Origin: Pseudomonadota bacterium
Lineage (GTDB): Bacteria > Pseudomonadota > Alphaproteobacteria > Micropepsales > Micropepsaceae
Reading direction: 5' to 3'
Length of the DNA stretch: 64,000 nucleotides
NCBI GenBank assembly: GCA_016201105.1
Contig: JACQDN010000031.1
Location: 19,111-83,110, forward strand
Shown: positions 58,095-64,000 of the stretch, piece after piece
Layout of the letters: each line of letters starts with the position of its first letter
How positions within the stretch are numbered: the stretch's first letter is position 1
Translations under genes and position numbers: made by a program
Notes under the pieces: generated by a model
Seen by the model: only the letters and a program-made list of their open reading frames with translations
Database searches by the model: none
Told to the model about the DNA's origin: nothing

Positions 58095-59369
58095 CTACTC
58101 CGCTGCCTGTTTGCGGGCGGCGATGCGCCGCTCAAGTTCGGGACGAAAATGACGGATGAGGCCCTGGATCGGCCACGCGGCGGCATCGCCCAGCGCACAG
58201 ATGGTGTGGCCTTCCACTTCCTTCGTCACTTCGTACAGCAGATCGATTTCGGACGAGCGGGAGTCGCCCTTCTGCAGCCGCGTCATCACGCGCCACATCC
58301 AGCCCGTGCCTTCGCGGCACGGCGTACACTGCCCGCAGCTCTCGTGCTTGTAGAAATAGGCAAGCCGCTGGATCGCCTTCACCACGTCGGTGGACTTGTC
58401 CATCACGATGACGGCGGCGGTGCCGAGGCCGGACTGCACGTCCTTCAACGAATCGAAATCCATCAGCACAGTGTCGCAGATGGATTTTGGAAGGAGCGGG
58501 ACCGAGGCGCCGCCCGGAATGATGGCAAGCAGATTGTCCCAGCCGCCGCGAACGCCGCCCGCATGTTTCTCGATGAGCTCCTTGAGCGGAAGGCCCATCT
58601 CCTCTTCCACATTGCACGGCTTGTTCACATGGCCCGAGATGCAGAAGACTTTCGTGCCGGTGTTGTTGGGTCGGCCGATACCGGCGAACCATTCCGCGCC
58701 ACGGCGCAGGATGGTGGGCGCGACCGCGATGCTCTCCACATTGTTAACCGTCGTGGGACAGCCGTAGAGCCCGACATTCGCCGGAAACGGCGGCTTCAGT
58801 CGCGGTTGGCCTTTCTTGCCTTCCAAGCTTTCGAGCAGCGCGGTTTCTTCGCCGCAGATATAGGCGCCCGCGCCGTGATGGACGTAGAGATCGAAATCCC
58901 AGCCGTGGACATTGTCCTTGCCGATCAGCTTGGCGGCATAGGCCTCGTCGACCGCGCGCTGCAGCGCCTCGCGCTCGCGAATGAACTCGCCGCGCACATA
59001 GACGTAACAGGCATGCGCACGCATCGCGAAGCTCGCGATGAGACAGCCTTCGACCAGTGTGTGCGGATCGTGGCGGAGAATATCGCGGTCCTTGCAGGTG
59101 CCCGGCTCGGACTCGTCCGCGTTGACGACGAGATAGTGCGGCCGCTCCTTCACTTCCTTGGGCATGAACGACCATTTGAGGCCGGTCGGGAAACCTGCGC
59201 CGCCACGGCCGCGCAGACCCGACTTCTTCATGATGTCGACGATCGCTTCGGGACCGAGTTCGATAATCTTCTTGGTGCCTTCCCAGTTGCCGCGCGCCTT
59301 CGCAGCCTCAAGGCCGGGGCTCTCGAAGCCGTAGAGGTTGGTGAAGACGCGGTCGCGATCAGAGAGCAC
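58095..59369 (-). CDS. nuoF: NADH-quinone oxidoreductase subunit F
   Basis: NADH- and FMN-binding subunit with cluster N3, 424 residues. Motifs: [16 protein letters not shown] (NADH site), [40 protein letters not shown] (FMN site), [10 protein letters not shown], and the N3 ligands [15 protein letters not shown] with a later Cys in [14 protein letters not shown] start at GTG 59369 (AAGGA seven bases upstream, family N-terminus [20 protein letters not shown]); the longer frame is translation of repeat D. Confidence 0.95.
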   Translation of the reverse strand: MLSDRDRVFTNLYGFESPGLEAAKARGNWEGTKKIIELGPEAIVDIMKKSGLRGRGGAGFPTGLKWSFMPKEVKERPHYLVVNADESEPGTCKDRDILRHDPHTLVEGCLIASFAMRAHACYVYVRGEFIREREALQRAVDEAYAAKLIGKDNVHGWDFDLYVHHGAGAYICGEETALLESLEGKKGQPRLKPPFPANVGLYGCPTTVNNVESIAVAPTILRRGAEWFAGIGRPNNTGTKVFCISGHVNKPCNVEEEMGLPLKELIEKHAGGVRGGWDNLLAIIPGGASVPLLPKSICDTVLMDFDSLKDVQSGLGTAAVIVMDKSTDVVKAIQRLAYFYKHESCGQCTPCREGTGWMWRVMTRLQKGDSRSSEIDLLYEVTKEVEGHTICALGDAAAWPIQGLIRHFRPELERRIAARKQAAE

Positions 59370-59388
59370 GTGCGCATCCTTTGAAAAT

Positions 59389-59557
59389 CTCCCTCGCCCC
59401 CGCGTAGCGGGGGAGAGGGCGGGGTGAGGGGGCGCGTGAAGTCGGAGCGGCCAACTCAAACGGGCAGCGGAGATGCGAATACAATGCGCCCACGCTGTCG
59501 CACTCCGAGGCGCGTCGAGACCCCCTCACCCTGCCCTCTCCCCCGAGGGGGGAGAGG
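59389..59557. repeat. Palindromic intergenic repeat of a second type, copy D
   Basis: Left arm 59389-59432 (CTCCCTCGCCCCCGCGTAGC, then GGGGGAGAGGGCGGGGTGAG) and inverted right arm 59521-59557 (CCCCCTCACCCTGCCCTCTC to GGGGGGAGAGG) enclose about 90 bases of spacer. Sequence differs from copies A, B, C and E, though the general plan of two inverted hairpin units is the same. It fills the nuoE-nuoF gap. Confidence 0.8.
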
Positions 59558-59597
59558 CAATGTTTCTGTGCGAGCAAAGAGGAAACATGTGAGCGCA

Positions 59598-60200
59598 TCA
59601 CGACGTGCGCTCCTTCAATGTCGTCGCGCCGCCCGCCGGCTCAGAGGAATGCCTGCCGTTCTGCGGCCCGGGCTTCGGCGTTTCGCCGCGGCGGAAGGCT
59701 TCAAGGAGTTTCTCGGTCATCGGACCGTCGAGATCTTCGTAAAAATCCTTGCCGATCTGCAGCATCGGGGCGTTCACGCAAGCGCCCAGACACTCCACTT
59801 CCATCCAGGAGAATTTGCCGTCGGCGGAGACCGTGCGCGGGGTCGGCGCGATTTGTTTCTTGCAGGCGGCGACGATGTCATCCGAGCCGCGCAGCCAGCA
59901 AGGCGTTGTCGTGCAAACTTGTACCAGATGCTTGCCGACCGGAGCGAGGTTGAACATCGTGTAGAAGGTCGCGACTTCCAGCACGCGGATGTAAGGCATA
60001 TCGAGCATGCGCCCGACTTGTTCGATCATCGCCTTGGTGACCCAGCCTTCCTGTTCCTGGCCGATCCAAAGCAACGCGATCACCGCACTGGCCTGACGGC
60101 CGGCAGGGTATTTCGCGATCCATTGATCGCAGCACGCTTTGTTTTCGGCGTTGAACGCGAAACTTGCGGGCTGCTCGGGATGAAGACGGCGCAAACTCAT
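59598..60200 (-). CDS. nuoE: NADH-quinone oxidoreductase subunit E
   Basis: Thioredoxin-like subunit with the [2Fe-2S] cluster N1a. The 200-residue protein shows [40 protein letters not shown], the first cysteine pair [15 protein letters not shown] and the second pair [20 protein letters not shown]. The C-terminal 40 residues are a variable Gly/Pro-rich tail. The ATG overlaps the nuoD stop by four bases. Confidence 0.96.
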   Translation of the reverse strand: MSLRRLHPEQPASFAFNAENKACCDQWIAKYPAGRQASAVIALLWIGQEQEGWVTKAMIEQVGRMLDMPYIRVLEVATFYTMFNLAPVGKHLVQVCTTTPCWLRGSDDIVAACKKQIAPTPRTVSADGKFSWMEVECLGACVNAPMLQIGKDFYEDLDGPMTEKLLEAFRRGETPKPGPQNGRHSSEPAGGATTLKERTS

Positions 60201-61378
60201 CGATCGACCTCCCCGAACACGATGTCGAGCGAGCCGATGATGGCGGAGACGTCGGCGAGCATGTGGCCCTTGGACATGTAGTCCAGCGCAGCCAGATGCA
60301 CGAAGCTGGGCGCACGGATCTTGCAGCGATAGGGCCGATTGGAGCCGTCACCGATGAGATAGACGCCGAACTCGCCCTTGGGCGCTTCCACTGCCGCGTA
60401 CACTTCGCCGGCGGGGACGCGATATCCTTCGGTATAGAGCTTGAAGTGATGGATCAGCGCTTCCATCGACTGCTTCATCTCGGCGCGGCGCGGCGGAGAG
60501 ATCTTGTGATCTTCGGTGACGACCGGTCCCTTCGGCATCTTCTCGATGCACTGCTTCATGAGGTGCGTGGACTGACGCATCTCTTCCATGCGCATCAGAT
60601 AGCGGTCGTAGTTGTCGCCGCTCTTGCCGACCGGGACTTTGAAATCGAGCTCGCTATAGCATTCGTAAGGTTGAGCCCGGCGCAAATCCCAGGCGACGCC
60701 CGTCGAGCGCAACATGACGCCGGTAAAGCCCCAGGCTTCGGCGTCGGCGCGTGTGACGACGCCGATGTCGACATTGCGTTGCTTGAAGATGCGGCTCTCA
60801 GTCAGCAGCGAGTCGATATCGTCGATCACGCGGGGAAATTGTTCGCAGAACTTGTAGATGTCGTCGATCAGATCGGGCGGCAGATCTTGATGTACGCCGC
60901 CGGTGCGGAAATAGGCGGCGTGCATGCGGCTGCCGCTGGCGCGTTCGTAGAACACCATCAGCTTTTCGCGCTCTTCGAAACCCCACAGCGGAGGCGTCAA
61001 CGCGCCGCAGTCCATCGCCTGCGTGGTGACGTTTAAAAGATGGTTCAGCAGCCTACCGATTTCGCAATAGAGCACGCGGATATATTGGCCGCGCTTGGGC
61101 ACTTCGAGACCAAGCAGCCTCTCGGTCGCCAGCGCGAAGGCATGCTCCTGATTCATCGGCGCGACATAGTCGAGCCGGTCGAAGTAGGGCAGCGCCTGCA
61201 GATAGGTCTTGTGCTCGATCAGCTTCTCGGTGCCGCGATGCAGGAGCCCGATATGCGGATCGACACGGGTGACGATCTCTCCGTCCAGGTCCATCACCAG
61301 ACGCAACACACCATGCGCCGCGGGATGTTGCGGGCCAAAATTCAGGGTGATGGAGTTTTCGGATGCCGTGTCAGACAT
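60197..61378 (-). CDS. nuoD: NADH-quinone oxidoreductase subunit D
   Basis: 49-kDa-type subunit that forms the quinone pocket, related to hydrogenase large subunits. The 393-residue protein has [60 protein letters not shown] and the C-terminal [20 protein letters not shown] and [12 protein letters not shown] 61378 is preferred to GTG 61390. The gap upstream to nuoC is filled by repeat copy E. Confidence 0.97.
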   Translation of the reverse strand: MSDTASENSITLNFGPQHPAAHGVLRLVMDLDGEIVTRVDPHIGLLHRGTEKLIEHKTYLQALPYFDRLDYVAPMNQEHAFALATERLLGLEVPKRGQYIRVLYCEIGRLLNHLLNVTTQAMDCGALTPPLWGFEEREKLMVFYERASGSRMHAAYFRTGGVHQDLPPDLIDDIYKFCEQFPRVIDDIDSLLTESRIFKQRNVDIGVVTRADAEAWGFTGVMLRSTGVAWDLRRAQPYECYSELDFKVPVGKSGDNYDRYLMRMEEMRQSTHLMKQCIEKMPKGPVVTEDHKISPPRRAEMKQSMEALIHHFKLYTEGYRVPAGEVYAAVEAPKGEFGVYLIGDGSNRPYRCKIRAPSFVHLAALDYMSKGHMLADVSAIIGSLDIVFGEVDR

Positions 61379-61388
61379 GGCGCTACCC

Positions 61389-61567
61389 ACCCTCCCCTTG
61401 AGGGAGGGTCGAAAAATTCGCAGCGTAGCGAAGAATTTTTCGGGGAGGGGTCATGCTGTGGTGAGTAGGTTGAACGCCGTCATATTCGCGCGTGCATGGA
61501 GAGGTCTCGGCATGACCCCTCCCCGAAATTTGCTGCGCAAATTTCGACCCTCCCTCAAGGGGAGGGT
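61389..61567. repeat. Bipartite palindromic intergenic repeat, copy E
   Basis: Left unit 61389-61454 (ACCCTCCCCTTGAGGGAGGG, GAAAAATTCG...CGAAGAATTTTTCGGGGAGGGGTCAT) and inverted right unit 61512-61567 (ATGACCCCTCCCCGAAATTT to CCCTCAAGGGGAGGGT), with a spacer of about 57 bases unlike those of A and B. It occupies the nuoC-nuoD gap; the operon transcript must read through it. Confidence 0.9.
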
Positions 61568-61603
61568 GGAAAACCTGCTCGGATGCACGCCTGGACAACA
61601 TCG

Positions 61604-62221
61604 CTATTCGCCGCCCACCTTTTTCACCGCTTTTTCATCTCCGGGGAGGATCGTCTTCGCGCCCTCCCACGGGCTCATGAAATCGAAATCGCGATATTCC
61701 TGCACCAATTGCACGGGCTGGTAGACGACACGCTTTTGCTCGTCGTCGTAACGGACTTCGACGTAGCCGGTGAGCGGAAAATCCTTGCGCAGCGGGTAAC
61801 CGCTGAAACCGTAGTCGGTGAGGATACGGCGCAGATCGGGATGGTCGGTGAAGGAGACGCCGTACATGTCGAAGGCTTCACGCTCGAACCAGTTGGCCGC
61901 CGCATAGATCGCGACGATGGACGGCACGGCCGTGTCTTCATCGACCTGCAGCTTGACCCGCAGGCGGAAATTGTTGGTCAGCGACAACAGATGATAGACG
62001 ACGTCGAAACGCTGCGCGCGCTGTGGCCAGTCCACGCCGCAGATGTCGACGAGAATCTTGAACTGACATTTGGGATCGTCGCGCAGCACTTTCATCACGC
62101 GCACGACCTCACCGGGCTCGATCTCCAGCGTCAGTTCCTCGAAGGCCGCTGACTGGCCGCGCACCGCGCCGGGCAGCGCGAGCTGAAGATGTTTGCCGAG
62201 TTCGGTCAGCCGCTCTTCCAT
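61604..62221 (-). CDS. nuoC: NADH-quinone oxidoreductase subunit C
   Basis: 30-kDa-type peripheral-arm subunit, 205 residues, not fused to NuoD. It shows [60 protein letters not shown], and [20 protein letters not shown] with [14 protein letters not shown]. It lies 5 bases after nuoB. Confidence 0.97.
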   Translation of the reverse strand: MEERLTELGKHLQLALPGAVRGQSAAFEELTLEIEPGEVVRVMKVLRDDPKCQFKILVDICGVDWPQRAQRFDVVYHLLSLTNNFRLRVKLQVDEDTAVPSIVAIYAAANWFEREAFDMYGVSFTDHPDLRRILTDYGFSGYPLRKDFPLTGYVEVRYDDEQKRVVYQPVQLVQEYRDFDFMSPWEGAKTILPGDEKAVKKVGGE

Positions 62222-62226
62222 CGCCG

Positions 62227-62799
62227 CTACCGATCAATCGTTCCGGTACGGCGGATTTTCCGCTGTAGCAGCATGATGCCGTAGACCAGTGCTTCGGCCG
62301 TTGGCGGACAGCCGGGTACATAAATATCCACCGGCACGATGCGGTCGCAGCCGCGCACGACCGAGTAGGAGTAGTGATAGTAGCCGCCGCCGTTGGCGCA
62401 GGATCCCATCGAGATCACGTAGCGCGGCTCGGGCATCTGGTCGTAAAGCTTGCGCAACGCGGGCGCCATCTTGTTGGTCAGCGTACCGGCGACGATCATC
62501 ACATCGGATTGACGCGGAGAGGCGCGCGGCGCGATGCCGAAGCGTTCCAGATCGTAGCGCGGCATGCTCGCCTGCATCATCTCGACGCCGCAGCAGGCGA
62601 GCCCGAACGTCATCCACATCAGCGAGCCGGTACGGGCCCAATTGATGAGGGCGTCGGCGGAGGCGACAAGGAACCCCTTGTCCTGCAGCTCCAGATTCAT
62701 CGCCTTGAAATAGGGATCGTTGTCGGTGACGGGTCTTCCACCTTCAACGCCCGCGCGTGCGCCCTGCCCGGCCAAAGGACCGGTTCCCACTACTCCCAT
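62227..62799 (-). CDS. nuoB: NADH-quinone oxidoreductase subunit B
   Basis: Carries the terminal cluster N2. The 190-residue protein shows [20 protein letters not shown] with the adjacent cysteine pair, [40 protein letters not shown] and [20 protein letters not shown] with the remaining ligands. ATG 62799 has AAGGG nine bases upstream and overlaps nuoA by 10 bases; the codon at 62820 would overlap more. The N-terminal 30 residues before DNDPYF are Gly-rich and variable. Confidence 0.95.
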   Translation of the reverse strand: MGVVGTGPLAGQGARAGVEGGRPVTDNDPYFKAMNLELQDKGFLVASADALINWARTGSLMWMTFGLACCGVEMMQASMPRYDLERFGIAPRASPRQSDVMIVAGTLTNKMAPALRKLYDQMPEPRYVISMGSCANGGGYYHYSYSVVRGCDRIVPVDIYVPGCPPTAEALVYGIMLLQRKIRRTGTIDR

Positions 62800-63155
62800 T
62801 CGAGCGCGCCCTTCTTCCACTCATAGATGAAGCCAATGGTGAGCACGGCGAGAAACGCCATCATCGACCAGAAGGCGAAGACGCCGGTTTTTCCCAGCGT
62901 GATCGCCCAGGGAAAGAGGAAGGCCACTTCCAGATCGAAGATGATGAAAAGCAGAGTGACGAGATAGAAGCGGACGTCGAACTTCATGCGCGCGTCACCG
63001 AAAGCATTGAACCCGCATTCATAGGCCGAAAGCTTTTCCGGATCGGGCTTGGAAGGGGCTACCAGGAAGGGAACGGCGATCAACGCGACGCTGATGGCCC
63101 CGGCGATCGCGATGAAGATCAGGATGGGGAGATATTCAATAAGGAGCTTTTCCAT
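62790..63155 (-). CDS. nuoA: NADH-quinone oxidoreductase subunit A
   Basis: First gene of the complex I operon; three-helix membrane subunit of 121 residues. [60 protein letters not shown] with the conserved Cys of the quinone-site loop, [20 protein letters not shown] and PWAITLG are all in place. ATG 63155 gives the family N-terminus; the longer frame covers the leader. Confidence 0.97.
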   Translation of the reverse strand: MEKLLIEYLPILIFIAIAGAISVALIAVPFLVAPSKPDPEKLSAYECGFNAFGDARMKFDVRFYLVTLLFIIFDLEVAFLFPWAITLGKTGVFAFWSMMAFLAVLTIGFIYEWKKGALEWE

Positions 63156-63191
63156 CGCTTGATCCCGCGGAATTTGACTTAACACCAGTTC

Positions 63192-63241
63192 GGCACCGGC
63201 CCTGCGCTGGCGCGCCGGCAAAAAAGTGCGAATCCGGTGCC
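63192..63241 (-). other. Hairpin in the nuo operon leader
   Basis: A perfect 8-bp inverted repeat, GGCACCGG (63192-63199) and CCGGTGCC (63234-63241), encloses 34 bases that contain further GC-rich pairing. It lies between the predicted promoter and nuoA, so it would be transcribed as a leader stem. Confidence 0.45.
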
Positions 63242-63254
63242 ATTTCGCGGGCGC

Positions 63255-63282
63255 AGTATAGGTATCGAGCCCCCGCTTGCAA
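63255..63282 (-). promoter_or_regulatory. Predicted nuoA promoter
   Basis: On the minus strand TTGCAA (63282-63277) is separated by 16 bases from TATACT (63260-63255), giving 4/6 and 5/6 matches to the vegetative consensus. It predicts a leader of roughly 90 bases. The rest of the 366-base interval between nuoA and tRNA-Asp (63283-63493) contains no gene that I can see. Confidence 0.55.
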
Positions 63283-63493
63283 CGCGCCGTTTAGACCAAG
63301 ATTCGCCGCGGGAAAACAGGCTTTTTCGCCTTGTTGCGAACCATTCCCAAATTACGAAACAGCGTCCGGAAACGGTGGCTTTAGTGCAACGCAATGGGAG
63401 CAGCTGGGACGATGGAAATCTGGTGAGTGGCGGCTTGCCGAGCCGTAGCTCGCGGCAACCGGCCCGCCTTCGCCCGTTGGGCTTCGGCGCGGC

Positions 63494-63522
63494 AGCCTTC
63501 TCTCGCTTCGCGAGCGAAGGCT
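63494..63522 (-). terminator. Hairpin directly after tRNA-Asp
   Basis: AGCCTTC (63494-63500) and GAAGGCT (63516-63522) pair, with an inner CTCGC-TTC-GCGAG stem, forming an almost continuous hairpin that begins at the CCA end of the tRNA. There is no T-run; it may stop transcription or mark the 3' end for processing. Confidence 0.55.
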
Positions 63523-63598
63523 GGCGGGAGCGACGGGGCTCGAACCCGCGACCTACGGCGTGACAGGCCGTCACTCTAACCAACTGAGCTACGCCCCC
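63522..63598 (-). tRNA. tRNA-Asp (anticodon GTC)
   Basis: Read on the minus strand it folds as a full cloverleaf of 77 bases: acceptor GGGGGCG with CGCTCCC (one G-T pair), D arm GCTC/GAGT, anticodon stem ACGGC/GCCGT around loop CTGTCAC (anticodon GTC), T arm with GGTTCGAACC-type TTCGAAC loop, discriminator G73 and an encoded CCA. GTC and G73 identify aspartate. Confidence 0.96.
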
Positions 63599-63636
63599 GC
63601 GGGCGTTTTCGCGCCATACGTGCGCGAAAGGGGCCC

Positions 63637-63665
63637 GATTTAGGGCCGCCACCCCACAGTGTCAA
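63637..63665 (-). promoter_or_regulatory. tRNA-Asp promoter
   Basis: A perfect -35 TTGACA (63665-63660, minus strand) is followed after 17 bases by TAAATC (63642-63637). The tRNA begins 39 bases after the -10. The -35 overlaps the stop codon of the upstream partial gene. Confidence 0.7.
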
Positions 63666-64000
63666 GAAACGATCGGACGGGTCGGAACCGTTGGCCAAAC
63701 TGGAGTGCCGGCACCGAAATCGATAAATTCGAAGATCGACGCCGTTTCATAGAGCAGCGGACTGTCTCGGGAAGACATCGGCCGGAGTAGAGTTTCCACC
63801 GGCATCAGAATGCCTAGAAGCTGAAACGCACGCCGTTCGCCGAAACGCAGCGGGAAAGCAGTCACTCCCATGTGTCGCGCAAAGCCGCGGCGATAGTGAA
63901 CCGGGCTGATTTGCCACAAGCCGCAGGGATGCTCGATCATCAGTCGGCCGGACTCCACCGCGCCCGCGTGAAGTTCGTCCGGCATGAATTCAAGATAGTC
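63662..64000 (-). CDS. Unidentified protein, N-terminus outside window
   Basis: An open frame runs from the right edge (D-Y-L-E-F-M-P-D-E-L) to a stop at 63662. At least 112 residues are visible, so the true start may lie outside; an internal ATG is at 63985. The segment HYRRGFARHMGVTAFPLRFG followed by AFQLLGILMPVETLLRP recalls the C-terminal strand pattern of PAS_5-type alphaproteobacterial proteins, but this is a weak impression. No motif allows a function to be named. Confidence 0.5.
   Translation of the reverse strand, partial: DYLEFMPDELHAGAVESGRLMIEHPCGLWQISPVHYRRGFARHMGVTAFPLRFGERRAFQLLGILMPVETLLRPMSSRDSPLLYETASIFEFIDFGAGTPVWPTVPTRPIVS

Noticed and set aside
59370..59459. N-terminal extension of NuoF (30 extra residues)
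   Set aside because: The extra residues are encoded by repeat D; GTG 59369 gives the conserved NuoF start and has AAGGA at correct spacing.
1..64000. CRISPR arrays, prophage genes, integrase with attachment sites, complete IS elements
   Set aside because: I looked for regularly spaced direct repeats, transposase or integrase motifs and phage structural proteins and saw none; the tRNA-Asp gene is not flanked by a visible integrase.

Overview
The window is a GC-rich chromosomal segment of an alphaproteobacterium. This is read from gene order and protein type: trpE/trpGDC-moaC-moeA-lexA-comEC-gltX-gltA, an LpxI-type lipid A branch, RNase J plus CoaX and BirA behind a 14-gene nuo operon, and LexA operators of the GAAC-N7-GAAC type. 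I cannot name the genus. No prophage, CRISPR array or large island is visible. Almost everything is core metabolism with small insertions.

Layout. 1-5939 (+): tryptophan biosynthesis (trpE truncated by the window edge, then trpGDC) running by stop/start overlaps into molybdenum cofactor genes; MoaC carries a C-terminal helix-turn-helix-like extension. 6079-6822 (+): lexA behind an operator placed on its own promoter. 6816-8999 (-): comEC. 9025-11871 (+): gltX and gltA. 11847-26697 (-): one long envelope/translation superoperon read as rpsB-tsf-pyrH-frr-uppS-cdsA-dxr-rseP-bamA-skp-lpxD-fabZ-lpxA-lpxI-lpxB. 26811-30337 (+): an aminotransferase and a CBM9/DUF5916 outer-membrane protein. 30400-30569: a 170-bp MITE-like element. 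30590-38331 (-): proS, an orphan antitoxin, lolC, lolD, an unlisted 34-codon-class small membrane protein gene under two LexA operators, and dnaE. 38469-43784: a CPBP protease, two unknown exported proteins, a purine permease and a DUF3298 protein. 43775-63155 (-): nuoA to nuoN with three accessory genes and three intergenic palindromic repeats inserted, followed by birA, coaX and rnj. 63522-63598 (-): tRNA-Asp. The right edge holds part of an unidentified gene.

How it works together. The minus-strand superoperon couples protein synthesis (S2, EF-Ts, Frr), UMP supply (PyrH), isoprenoid and undecaprenyl carrier synthesis (Dxr, UppS), phospholipid precursor (CdsA), outer-membrane assembly (BamA, Skp, RseP) and lipid A (LpxD, A, I, B, FabZ). 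LolCD complete the envelope theme. The nuo operon encodes proton-pumping complex I.

Most notable: a 34-residue single-helix membrane protein gene at 34151-34255 with a strong ribosome binding site and two perfect GAAC-N7-GAAC boxes flanking its -35 region, beside dnaE. This is the profile of an SOS-induced division inhibitor of the Caulobacter SidA kind. Other points are the MoaC-HTH fusion, the MITE sitting in an old terminator-like hairpin, the bipartite palindromic repeat family, and an orphan antitoxin beside the tail of a lost paralogue.
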